DNA of 33,799 nucleotides, taken from NCBI GenBank assembly GCA_016176505.1, contig JACOXB010000009.1, forward strand, positions 1-33,799. Reading direction: 5' to 3'. Below are positions 1-7,183 of this stretch, piece after piece. The position numbers and the translations under genes are program-made. The stretch is from Candidatus Colwelliibacteriota bacterium (GTDB taxonomy: Bacteria; Patescibacteriota; Minisyncoccia; UBA6257; Colwellbacteraceae). How positions within the stretch are numbered: position 1 is the first letter of the stretch; every line of letters begins with the position of its first letter. The notes beneath the pieces are model-generated. The model had not been told where the DNA came from and did no database searches. It saw only the letters and a list, made by a program, of their open reading frames with translations.

Positions 1-834
1 CGCGGTCGGGTGATTAAAGATACTTGGTGGGATTGGCCAAAGATTATTAAAAAGCCAAGCCCGGATGTTTTTAAAAAAGAAATCAAGGGATTAAAGATTA
101 CTGACGTTAAGCGCCGGGGCAAGAATATCCTGATTTATTTAAGCCGAGATTACGTTCTTTTGATCCATCAAAAATTAACTGGTCATCTTTTAGTTGGAAA
201 GTGGCAGGTCAAGAAAGTAGCAGGTAGTAAGCATCAAGTAGTAAGCACGATTAAAGGTTTGCTCGAGGAGAGAGTTAATGATTATATTCGCTTCATTTTA
301 TATCTTGATAACGGCCAGATGGTGGGGCTATCTGATTTAAGAAGATTCGCTAAAGTTTTATTAGTTAAAAAAGACGAACTTAATAAACTGCCGGACATTG
401 CGCTTTTGGGGCCAGAGCCGCTTGATCCCAAATTCACCTTTGCCGAATTTAAAAAGCGCATTGGCGCGAGAAAGCGGCCGATTAAACAGGTTTTAATGGA
501 TCAAGCCGTTCTTGTCGGGATTGGCAATATTTATTCTGATGACATTCTCTGGCTCGCCAAAGTTCACCCCTTGCGGCGCGCCGGCGATTTGGGCGAAGCT
601 GAGCTCCGAAAAATTTGGCGAGCGACAAAAAGCGTTTTAAATAAGGCAATTAAACTTCGCGGCACCTCAACCGCTGACTATCGGGATACAGCTGGGAAAC
701 CGGGTAAGTATGGTCGGGAAATTTTAGCCTATCGTTTAACTGGCAAGCCTTGTCAGCGCTGTAAAACCCTGATTAAAAGATTAAGAGTCGGAGGCCGCTC
801 AGCCCATTTTTGCCCCAAGTGCCAGTCTATCTAA
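1..834 (+). CDS. mutM: Formamidopyrimidine-DNA glycosylase, 5' end cut off by window
   Basis: The reading frame is open from base 1; the N-terminal catalytic PELPEVE segment is missing. Contains DQAVLVGIGNIYSDDILW and a C-terminal zinc finger (CQRCKTLIKRLRVGGRSAHFCPKCQ). Confidence 0.93.
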   Translation, partial: RGRVIKDTWWDWPKIIKKPSPDVFKKEIKGLKITDVKRRGKNILIYLSRDYVLLIHQKLTGHLLVGKWQVKKVAGSKHQVVSTIKGLLEERVNDYIRFILYLDNGQMVGLSDLRRFAKVLLVKKDELNKLPDIALLGPEPLDPKFTFAEFKKRIGARKRPIKQVLMDQAVLVGIGNIYSDDILWLAKVHPLRRAGDLGEAELRKIWRATKSVLNKAIKLRGTSTADYRDTAGKPGKYGREILAYRLTGKPCQRCKTLIKRLRVGGRSAHFCPKCQSI

Positions 835-842
835 AAATGCGA

Positions 843-868
843 AGACCCGCTTTTGGCGGGTCTTTCTT
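843..868 (+). terminator. Intrinsic terminator after mutM
   Basis: agacccgc-ttttg-gcgggtct followed by ttc. Confidence 0.8.
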
Positions 869-880
869 CAAAGAACTGCA

Positions 881-916
881 GGAGAGGCGGGCCGACTCCG
901 GTCGGCCCGCCTCTCC
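881..916 (-). terminator. Hairpin at the 3' end of GC-rich cassette 1
   Basis: Perfect 16-bp stem ggagaggcgggccgac-tccg-gtcggcccgcctctcc, just past the stop of the minus-strand ORF at 922. Confidence 0.7.
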
Positions 917-921
917 GGTGG

Positions 922-1200
922 CTAGCGGTCGTCCTCCTCCTCGCTCTGGCGGAGTAGGGCGAGGTCGAACATCTCGTAGTCGTCGAGGACCTTCTCGGGT
1001 AGCTTACGCCGGTGGCGGGCCTCGGTGAGAGCGAGGCTCACGGCCGCGAGCGTCATCATCACGAAGAAGATCGCGCCGACGGCGTAGGCCCAGCGGGGCA
1101 GCGGCTGGAAGTAGCTCCAGCCGAAAGCCAGGGCCAGCGCCAGCATCACGACCACAATCCCCATGGCGATGTTGCGATCGAGCTTGTCCTCGTCGTTCAC
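922..1200 (-). CDS. Small two-TM membrane protein (cassette 1, ORF 4)
   Basis: 92 aa, GTG start overlapping the previous stop as GTGA; two hydrophobic segments. Confidence 0.75.
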   Translation of the reverse strand: MNDEDKLDRNIAMGIVVVMLALALAFGWSYFQPLPRWAYAVGAIFFVMMTLAAVSLALTEARHRRKLPEKVLDDYEMFDLALLRQSEEEDDR

Positions 1201-1316
1201 CGTGTCACCTCCTCCTCCTCGTCGTCATCCTGGTGGAGCAGGTCATCTCGCTCCTCGTCGTCGAGGTCGTCCTCCTCGAGCTCGGCCTGGATCAGTTTCC
1301 AGTCCTTCTGCTCCAC
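1197..1316 (-). CDS. Very acidic 39-aa microprotein (cassette 1, ORF 3)
   Basis: GAAGGAGGGGGAAGCT-GTG; translation MEQKDWKLIQAELEEDDLDDEERDDLLHQDDDEEEEVTR; stop overlaps next start. Not in supplied ORF track. Confidence 0.65.
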   Translation of the reverse strand: MEQKDWKLIQAELEEDDLDDEERDDLLHQDDDEEEEVTR

Positions 1317-1360
1317 AGCTTCCCCCTCCTTCAGATGGTTGCTCGCCGGGCGAGGACGCT

Positions 1361-1546
1361 CTACGTCTCCTGGATGTAGACGGTGAACTGCTTTCCACCA
1401 TCCTTGTTTCCAGTGACGATGACGAGCGCCGGCGCGCCCACCATGACGGATTTTCCGCTCGCCCTGATGGGGATGGTGACCACCCCCGATTCCGGCGGGA
1501 ACGCCGTCGCGATCCGGTCGCGGATCGTCTCCGCAGTCTCGATCAT
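1361..1546 (-). CDS. 61-aa hypothetical protein (cassette 1, ORF 2)
   Basis: Start re-assigned to MIETAETIRDRIATAFPPESG... downstream of GAGGTGAAGGG; the longer track ORF 1361..1732 uses an upstream out-of-context start. Confidence 0.7.
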   Translation of the reverse strand: MIETAETIRDRIATAFPPESGVVTIPIRASGKSVMVGAPALVIVTGNKDGGKQFTVYIQET

Positions 1547-1719
1547 CCCTTCACCTCGGCTTCCGGTCGGCCGGTCACCCATCCGCCGATCGTTTGGGCA
1601 GACTTGGACACTATGTAGATAGTGCCCACGGCCAGCCCACAGAGGATCGCGATGCAGAGCGCGGTCCATAGAGCGATCGCCGTGATCCGCATCAGAAAGA
1701 AAAACCAATCCGGGACCAT
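1543..1719 (-). CDS. 58-aa single-TM microprotein (cassette 1, ORF 1)
   Basis: GAGGAGGTGAAGAGAGGAG-ATG; MVPDWFFFLMRITAIALWTALCIAILCGLAVGTIYIVSKSAQTIGGWVTGRPEAEVKG; ATGA overlap with next ORF. Not in supplied track. Confidence 0.7.
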   Translation of the reverse strand: MVPDWFFFLMRITAIALWTALCIAILCGLAVGTIYIVSKSAQTIGGWVTGRPEAEVKG

Positions 1720-1861
1720 CTCCTCTCTTCACCTCCTCTCGTGATTGCCGATCTAATTTAGGAACTAGGATTTAGGAACTTAGGAATTAGAGAACTCCGG
1801 CCCTAAATCACATCGGCAACCACGAAACTCCTTATTAATAAGCTTAAAGAACAACCCGTTA

Positions 1862-1890
1862 TCTATAGCATTTTCCAGTCAAAATGTCAA
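1862..1890 (-). promoter_or_regulatory. Sigma70-type promoter of cassette 1
   Basis: Minus strand TTGACA-N17-TATAGA with TGC before the -10 (extended -10). Confidence 0.8.
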
Positions 1891-1916
1891 TGTCATTTCT
1901 CCCAATAATAGATTGA

Positions 1917-2064
1917 GCCCAGCGGATTACTGTCGTAGGGAACATCCCGCAGGCCAAAGCCGGCTTGGTCTCCGACTCAAGTCGGAGCGGCTGGCCGAGG
2001 GGGAAGAAAGTTTTGCCGCTGGAGCAAAACTATTCTGGTTCCCATAGACAGCAAGCTGCTGGGC
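1917..2064. repeat. Structured repeat, copy A, upstream of pyrG
   Basis: Aligns along its length with the reverse complement of 5079-5250; ends form an inverted repeat (GCCCAGCGGATTACTGTC / GACAGCAAGCTGCTGGGC). Confidence 0.75.
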
Positions 2065-2089
2065 GATTACACTTAAGCCGTAGTTTTTA

Positions 2090-3700
2090 ATGAGGGATCC
2101 GAAGTATATTTTTGTGGTTGGCGGGGTAATGTCCGGAGTGGGCAAAGGAGTCGCCACCGCCAGCATCGGCCGGATCCTCAAAGCCCGCGGCTTTCGCGTC
2201 ACAAGCGTTAAAATTGATCCCTACGTAAACGTTGACGCCGGCACTATGAACCCCACCGAACACGGTGAGGTTTTTGTTTTGGATGACGGCACTGAATGCG
2301 ATCAGGACCTTGGTAATTACGAGCGCTTCTTGGATCGCGATTTAAGTAACGCCAATTATATGACCACCGGCAGTATTTACCTTTCGGTGATTAATCGTGA
2401 ACGGAGTTTGGGTTATGGCGGTGCTTGCGTTGAAGTTGTGCCCCACATTCCGCTTGAGGTGATTGCCCGAATCAATCGGGCGGTGAAACAAGACAAGGCG
2501 GAGATGGTGACAATCGAGATTGGCGGCACGGTTGGCGAATATCAAAACGTTTTGTTCCTTGAAGCCATCCGAATGCTGAAAATAAAACATCCAAAAGATG
2601 TATTACTTGTCCTTGTGAGCTATCTGCCGCTTCAGAATAAAGACAACGAATTAAAAACCAAACCGACTCAATATGCGGTTCGGACTCTTAACTCAGCCGG
2701 CCTCCAGCCTGACATTGTGATTGCTCGGGCGCCTTTAAGGCTTGATGGGAAAAGAAAAGCCAAGATTGCTTTTAACTGCGGCCTGGAAAAAGAGGACATT
2801 ATTTCCGCGCCTGACGTTTCAAGCATTTACGAAATTCCGGTTAATTTTGAAAAAGAAAAAATCAGCGAGCGGATCCTTCCAAAGTTCGGCTTGAAACCCC
2901 GAGCCAAAGATTTAGCGGATTTTCGGAGGCTGGTTACTCGAATCCGTGGTTCAAAAAAGCCGGTTAGAATCGGCATTGTTGGCAAGTACTTTGGAAGCGG
3001 CAGTTTTATGCTAGCCGATTCCTATATTTCCGTGATCGAAGCAATTAAGCATGCAGCTTATCACTTTAGGCGAGAGCCGGTGATCGAGTGGATTAATGCG
3101 GAAAAACTGGGCGATCTTAGTAAGTATCACGGCTTAATTGTGCCGGGCGGTTTTGGTAGTAGGGGCGTTGAGGGGAAAATTAAAGCCATCACTTATGCCC
3201 GGGAAAAGAAAGTGCCGTTTCTGGGGTTATGTTACGGCATGCAATTAGCGACAATTGAATACGCCCGTCATGTAGCGAAGCTCGCACGAGCCAACACCAC
3301 TGAAGTTAACTCGCGTACGCCCCATCCGGTAATTGATATTTTGCCTGAGCAAAAAGAAAAATTAGAAAAAGCTGATTATGGCGGCACTATGCGTCTCGGT
3401 GCTTGTCCGGCGATTCTTTCAAAAGGGACAATTGCTTACGGGGCTTACCAGGCGAACAAAATTTCCGAACGCCATCGCCACCGCTACGAAGTAAATCCAG
3501 AATATATTGCTAAGCTTGAAAAGAAAGGATTAATTTTCTCTGGCCGTTCACCCGATCACCGCCTGATGGAAATTATGGAACTGCCGCGGAAGATTCATCC
3601 CTTTTTTGTCGGCACCCAGTTCCATCCGGAATTGAAATCGCGACCCCTCTCGCCTCATCCACTTTTCCGAGAGTTTATCAAAGCAGCCATTAAAAAATAA
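2090..3700 (+). CDS. pyrG: CTP synthase
   Basis: MRDPKYIFVVGGVMSGVGKGVATASIGRILKARG...; C-terminal glutaminase domain with GLCYGMQ and HPE. Confidence 0.98.
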   Translation: MRDPKYIFVVGGVMSGVGKGVATASIGRILKARGFRVTSVKIDPYVNVDAGTMNPTEHGEVFVLDDGTECDQDLGNYERFLDRDLSNANYMTTGSIYLSVINRERSLGYGGACVEVVPHIPLEVIARINRAVKQDKAEMVTIEIGGTVGEYQNVLFLEAIRMLKIKHPKDVLLVLVSYLPLQNKDNELKTKPTQYAVRTLNSAGLQPDIVIARAPLRLDGKRKAKIAFNCGLEKEDIISAPDVSSIYEIPVNFEKEKISERILPKFGLKPRAKDLADFRRLVTRIRGSKKPVRIGIVGKYFGSGSFMLADSYISVIEAIKHAAYHFRREPVIEWINAEKLGDLSKYHGLIVPGGFGSRGVEGKIKAITYAREKKVPFLGLCYGMQLATIEYARHVAKLARANTTEVNSRTPHPVIDILPEQKEKLEKADYGGTMRLGACPAILSKGTIAYGAYQANKISERHRHRYEVNPEYIAKLEKKGLIFSGRSPDHRLMEIMELPRKIHPFFVGTQFHPELKSRPLSPHPLFREFIKAAIKK

Positions 3701-3701
3701 C

Positions 3702-3741
3702 CTACTAAAGCTTTTCTGCGATCGCAGAAAAGCTTTAGTAG
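3702..3741. repeat. Perfect 40-bp palindrome 1
   Basis: CTACTAAAGCTTTTCTGCGA|TCGCAGAAAAGCTTTAGTAG. Confidence 0.97.
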
Positions 3742-3781
3742 AATGAAAATCGCTCCGAAAATTTTCGGAGCGATTTTCATT
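3742..3781. repeat. Perfect 40-bp palindrome 2
   Basis: AATGAAAATCGCTCCGAAAA|TTTTCGGAGCGATTTTCATT; abuts palindrome 1. Confidence 0.97.
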
Positions 3782-4131
3782 TACGGGTCAAGGGCGAAGG
3801 CTGCGTTGTAAATCGCGAGCCTTACCGATAGTTCTTGAACCAGGTCAGCTAAATCAGCTTCAACTTCGTCTCTTTCCGCATCAGTGTCAGCCTCGGCGTA
3901 AGCTTCAGAAATTGCTTCAAGCTCAGCTTGGAATCCGGCTAACTCCTCGGCTAGTTCGGCCTTAATCTCGGCCGAGGTCATGGTGCTCGCATTAGCCAAC
4001 AACTCTTCATTCGTAAGGGCGGCTTTAGCTTGGCTCGCAAGGTACCCGAGATAGCCAGCGGCAACTAAGAGAGCAGTAAAAACAACGGCTCCGAGCGGGA
4101 AAGAAAGACTAGCTACACGAATCTTCATCAT
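3781..4131 (-). CDS. Membrane-anchored/secreted coiled-coil-like hypothetical protein
   Basis: 116 aa, N-terminal hydrophobic segment followed by an acidic Ala/Glu-rich helical region. Confidence 0.7.
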   Translation of the reverse strand: MMKIRVASLSFPLGAVVFTALLVAAGYLGYLASQAKAALTNEELLANASTMTSAEIKAELAEELAGFQAELEAISEAYAEADTDAERDEVEADLADLVQELSVRLAIYNAAFALDP

Positions 4132-4252
4132 CTTTTTCTCTCGATTCTTCTCTTTACGACCTTTACAAAGCTCCTGAAATTGATGACGTGGGAATCGATT
4201 GGGGCTTACCCCCTGGCCTGTCTACCAGCTAGGCAGGCTATAATAGATAGGC

Positions 4253-5077
4253 ATGATTATCCTGCTCTATGGCCTGGATTCCTATCGGCGCCTGAAAAAG
4301 TTAGCCGAGATTACCGAAGCCTATCGTTCTAAATACACCGGTCTTTCTCACGAGAGATTTGATTTGGCCGAAGAAGGGTCTTTCCCTAAATTTCTTGATT
4401 TTGTCACTAGTCGCTCGATGTTTGACCCGGTGAAATTAGTGGTGCTTGATAATATCATCGCAAGCGATGCGCCGAATGAGTTAAAAGAAATTTTAAAAAC
4501 CTACGCCGAAATAAAAGACACAACCGTTGTTGTTAATTCGGAGACGAAACCGCCGGTTAAGTTTAAATTTTTGTTTGAAGAGCCGGTTCAGGTCCAGGAA
4601 TTTCCAGCGCCGAAAGAAGAGGGCCTTGATAGCTTTATTAAAAAAACTGCGAGCGCTCACGAGCTAAAACTTGATGAGGCAACCGTGGCCCACTTGGCTG
4701 CTGCTTTTGGCAGCGATACTTGGGCTTTGGCGACCGAGATTGAGCGCTTGGCTTTGGCTTCGAATGGTGCCGGCACTCCAACTAAAACCAAAGATTTAAT
4801 TGAGAAGAAACCAACTCGGGAATATTATCCCTTAATTAATTCGGTTAAGTGGGGCCGGAGCCGCAAAGAAAGGCTAGTGGCTCTGGAACGGATTTTGTCC
4901 GAGCGGCGGGATGAGCCAGCCCGGGTTTTTAATACTTTAGCTTATCGCTTGAAAGATGAAAAAGAAGCCAAGCTTTTTGCTGACTATGACGTGGCGGTAA
5001 AGTCAGGCAAACTTGAATACGAAGAAATTCTCCTCGACCTCGCCCTTGGTCCAGATTACTTCGAGTTAGGATTTTAG
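4253..5077 (+). CDS. holA: DNA polymerase III delta subunit
   Basis: MIILLYGLDSYRRLKKLAEI...; delta-like N-terminus and C-terminal helical region; convergent with rpsT. Confidence 0.85.
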   Translation: MIILLYGLDSYRRLKKLAEITEAYRSKYTGLSHERFDLAEEGSFPKFLDFVTSRSMFDPVKLVVLDNIIASDAPNELKEILKTYAEIKDTTVVVNSETKPPVKFKFLFEEPVQVQEFPAPKEEGLDSFIKKTASAHELKLDEATVAHLAAAFGSDTWALATEIERLALASNGAGTPTKTKDLIEKKPTREYYPLINSVKWGRSRKERLVALERILSERRDEPARVFNTLAYRLKDEKEAKLFADYDVAVKSGKLEYEEILLDLALGPDYFELGF

Positions 5078-5078
5078 G

Positions 5079-5250
5079 GCGCCCGCCAACTTATTGCCTA
5101 TCGGGACCAGAATAATCCGGCTCCAGCGGCCGGATTTTCTTCTCCCTCGGCCTGCTCGCTCCGACTTAAGTCGGACACCAAGCCGAGCTAGGCCTGCGGG
5201 ATGTCCCGTACGGCAGCAAGTTAGTGTAGGCAGTAAGTTGGTGGGCGTCG
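5079..5250. repeat. Structured repeat, copy B, between holA and rpsT
   Basis: Near-terminal inverted repeat cgcccgccaacttattgcc / ggcagtaagttggtgggcg; reverse complement aligns with copy A (1917-2064). Confidence 0.75.
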
Positions 5251-5251
5251 C

Positions 5252-5512
5252 CTAGCTCCTAGCTCCTAATCTCGCGGCTTTGGCTTTCAAGCGACTGGCT
5301 TTGTTTTTGGCAATCGCGCCGGTTTTCGCCGCCTTATCCAAAGCTTTATAAACCAAACTTAATTTTTGAGAAGCTACTTCGGCGCTTCCCTCACCAAGGA
5401 CCGTTTTATATTCTTTGGTCGTGGTCCTAATTTGTTTTTTCCGCGCCAGATTTCGCGCTCGGTTGGTTATATTTTGGCGCAAAGCCTTTTTAGCTGATTT
5501 AGTGTTTGGCAT
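5252..5512 (-). CDS. rpsT: 30S ribosomal protein S20
   Basis: MPNTKSAKKALRQNITNRARNLARKKQIRT...; start moved to the MPNTKSAKK methionine. Confidence 0.93.
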   Translation of the reverse strand: MPNTKSAKKALRQNITNRARNLARKKQIRTTTKEYKTVLGEGSAEVASQKLSLVYKALDKAAKTGAIAKNKASRLKAKAARLGARS

Positions 5513-5555
5513 AGACTTGGATATTTTCTCTAATAATCTCGAATAACGCAAGTAT

Positions 5556-5593
5556 AAAAATAGTTTGGGGGAGGGCGCGGAGCACCCTCCCCC
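5556..5593 (-). terminator. Terminator of GC-rich cassette 2
   Basis: Minus strand GGGGGAGGG-tgctccgcg-CCCTCCCCC-AAACTATTTTTA. Confidence 0.85.
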
Positions 5594-5610
5594 ACTGTGC
5601 CCGCCGCGAT

Positions 5611-5724
5611 CTATGTGAACCTGATCACGGTGAACATGATGATCACGAGCGCGGCTGCCATCGCGAGGGCCAGCCAGCCTAGGGGACCAAGGCTGTCGAG
5701 GTCTGAAAGATCACGACGAGCCAT
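5611..5724 (-). CDS. 37-aa single-TM microprotein (cassette 2)
   Basis: GAGGAGGGAGCG-ATG; MARRDLSDLDSLGPLGWLALAMAAALVIIMFTVIRFT. Not in supplied track. Confidence 0.65.
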   Translation of the reverse strand: MARRDLSDLDSLGPLGWLALAMAAALVIIMFTVIRFT

Positions 5725-5734
5725 CGCTCCCTCC

Positions 5735-5872
5735 TCAGCTGTAGCGGAGGCCGCGGCCGCGCCTACCGCGACGACGGTCCCGGTAAGCCTTCCGCCGGCG
5801 CTCCTTCTCGCCGAACGGGTTCTCGACCGGTTGCCCGTTGCCGTTTTTCCGCTTGTTATTCTTCTTACCCAC
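5735..5872 (-). CDS. 45-aa highly basic microprotein (cassette 2)
   Basis: AGGAGGGGATCT-GTG; MGKKNNKRKNGNGQPVENPFGEKERRRKAYRDRRRGRRGRGLRYS. Not in supplied track. Confidence 0.6.
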   Translation of the reverse strand: MGKKNNKRKNGNGQPVENPFGEKERRRKAYRDRRRGRRGRGLRYS

Positions 5873-5937
5873 AGATCCCCTCCTACTGGGGCTACCGACT
5901 ACCGCCTTGCGCTTGCCGGGCGCGTCTCTCCTCCTCC

Positions 5938-6132
5938 CTAAACGCCGTAGCCTTTCTCGCGGGCTTCGAGGCCCGGGACGGGACGGCCTCTCCTCTCCTT
6001 GGCCTCGAGTGCCTCGATCAACTTCTCGATCTCGTCCAGAACGCGAGCGGCGTCGGGGTCGGGGGCGCGGCGCAACAGGTTGCGGATCGTATACCGCGCC
6101 GCCCTAAGCGCCTCGAGTGGTGGTAGCAACAT
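5938..6132 (-). CDS. 64-aa helical hypothetical protein (cassette 2)
   Basis: GGAGAGGAGGCATCTAAG-ATG; MLLPPLEALRAARYTIRNLLRRAPDPDAARVLDEIEKLIEALEAKERRG... Confidence 0.7.
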   Translation of the reverse strand: MLLPPLEALRAARYTIRNLLRRAPDPDAARVLDEIEKLIEALEAKERRGRPVPGLEAREKGYGV

Positions 6133-6152
6133 CTTAGATGCCTCCTCTCCTT

Positions 6153-6509
6153 TTAGCCGGACCAGAAGCTCTCGTTCGGATCGAACGGCAGGACGAAGAC
6201 CTTTACCAGCTTGGCGTTGGGGAAGGCTTCCCGGACGGCTGTTCCGACCGCTGCCGCGACCCGCAGCCGTACTTCCCTTGTTCGAGCTGGGTAGGCGAAG
6301 AGGTCGTCGATTTCGACGATCATATCGCCGAGCGGCCTCGCCTTATCTAGGTCGCGGACGTCTAGCGGGAAGGCGACCGTGACTTGGCGCTCATCAAGGC
6401 CAAGCTCCTCGATCCCGACCACGGCCTTTTTGATCTCGATTTCCACTCCGTCGAGATCGACGAAGTTCTGACCGTAGTGCCGCGTTCCCCAGACTTTAAT
6501 GAACGGCAT
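6153..6509 (-). CDS. 118-aa hypothetical protein, possibly tautomerase-like (cassette 2)
   Basis: MPFIKVWGTRHYGQNFVDLDGVEIEIKKAVVG...; preceded by GGGGGGAG. Fold assignment tentative. Confidence 0.7.
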   Translation of the reverse strand: MPFIKVWGTRHYGQNFVDLDGVEIEIKKAVVGIEELGLDERQVTVAFPLDVRDLDKARPLGDMIVEIDDLFAYPARTREVRLRVAAAVGTAVREAFPNAKLVKVFVLPFDPNESFWSG

Positions 6510-6586
6510 TTACTCCCCCCTTTCAGTCGGACAGGTTGTATGAACTTCTCAAGTTACTAGTTGTTGATTGCTCAACAAACTTCTTA

Positions 6587-6615
6587 TTCATAAATCATTT
6601 TTCTGTCTCCGTCAA
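6587..6615 (-). promoter_or_regulatory. Sigma70-type promoter of cassette 2
   Basis: Minus strand TTGACG-N17-TATGAA. Confidence 0.7.
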
Positions 6616-6726
6616 GACATACAGCGGGATACTTTATACAGAATACTAGATACCCAGCCTCGACGAGCTCGCCTCGTTTCCGAGTCGGAGCGGGCCGTCG
6701 AGGCGAGGCGGGCTAAACACTCGCAA

Positions 6727-7140
6727 CTATATATTTTCGTAGTGCTTAATAACGAAATCTTTTAGAGAATCTGTCAACCCACCACTACCTATATTCATAG
6801 ATGTGGGGGTATGCCCCGGATTGAAACTGATAGCGATTAGATCGATTCGCCAACCCTTATTGTCTTTCACCAGCTGGGGATGTTGGCCAGTATAAAGCGA
6901 GGCGGTTCGCTCTAGGATTTTTAGCTTTGACTTAGTCAGATGTTCTTCAGGAGTAATCCCCAAGCCCTTCACAGCTTTTACCTCTACAAAAACCAGGGTT
7001 TTATCAGGGGATCTTGCAATAATGTCGATCTCTCCCCATGGTTGGCGGTAATTTCGCTCAAGAATCTTATATCTTTGGCGTTTCAGATAGTCTGTAGCCA
7101 GGTTTTCCCCAATTTTTCCCAGTTCAGATCGGTGGGGCAT
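6727..7140 (-). CDS. UPF0102/YraN family endonuclease-like protein
   Basis: GKIGENLATDYLKRQRYKILERNYRQPWGEIDIIARSPDKTLVFVEVKA is the YraN core signature. Confidence 0.92.
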   Translation of the reverse strand: MPHRSELGKIGENLATDYLKRQRYKILERNYRQPWGEIDIIARSPDKTLVFVEVKAVKGLGITPEEHLTKSKLKILERTASLYTGQHPQLVKDNKGWRIDLIAISFNPGHTPTSMNIGSGGLTDSLKDFVIKHYENI

Positions 7141-7147
7141 TACTAAA

Positions 7148-7183
7148 ATTGTACACGATGTTTACCGGCAAACACGGTGTACA
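7148..7183 (-). promoter_or_regulatory. yraN-family gene promoter overlapped by an inverted repeat
   Basis: Minus -10 TACAAT (7148-7153) 7 nt before ATG; TGTACACGATGTTT-accggc-AAACACGGTGTACA overlaps it. Confidence 0.45.

Noticed and set aside
810-1028. Track ORF on plus strand over cassette 1 (also 1012..1386, 1163..1618, 1383..1622)
   Set aside because: Arg/Ser/Pro-rich shadow ORFs opposite SD-led coupled minus-strand genes; typical of high-GC antisense frames.
1927-2202. Track ORF on minus strand upstream of pyrG
   Set aside because: Covers structured repeat A and the antisense of pyrG; no family features or SD.
5597-6382. Plus-strand ORFs opposite cassette 2
   Set aside because: Low-complexity antisense frames with no supporting start signals.
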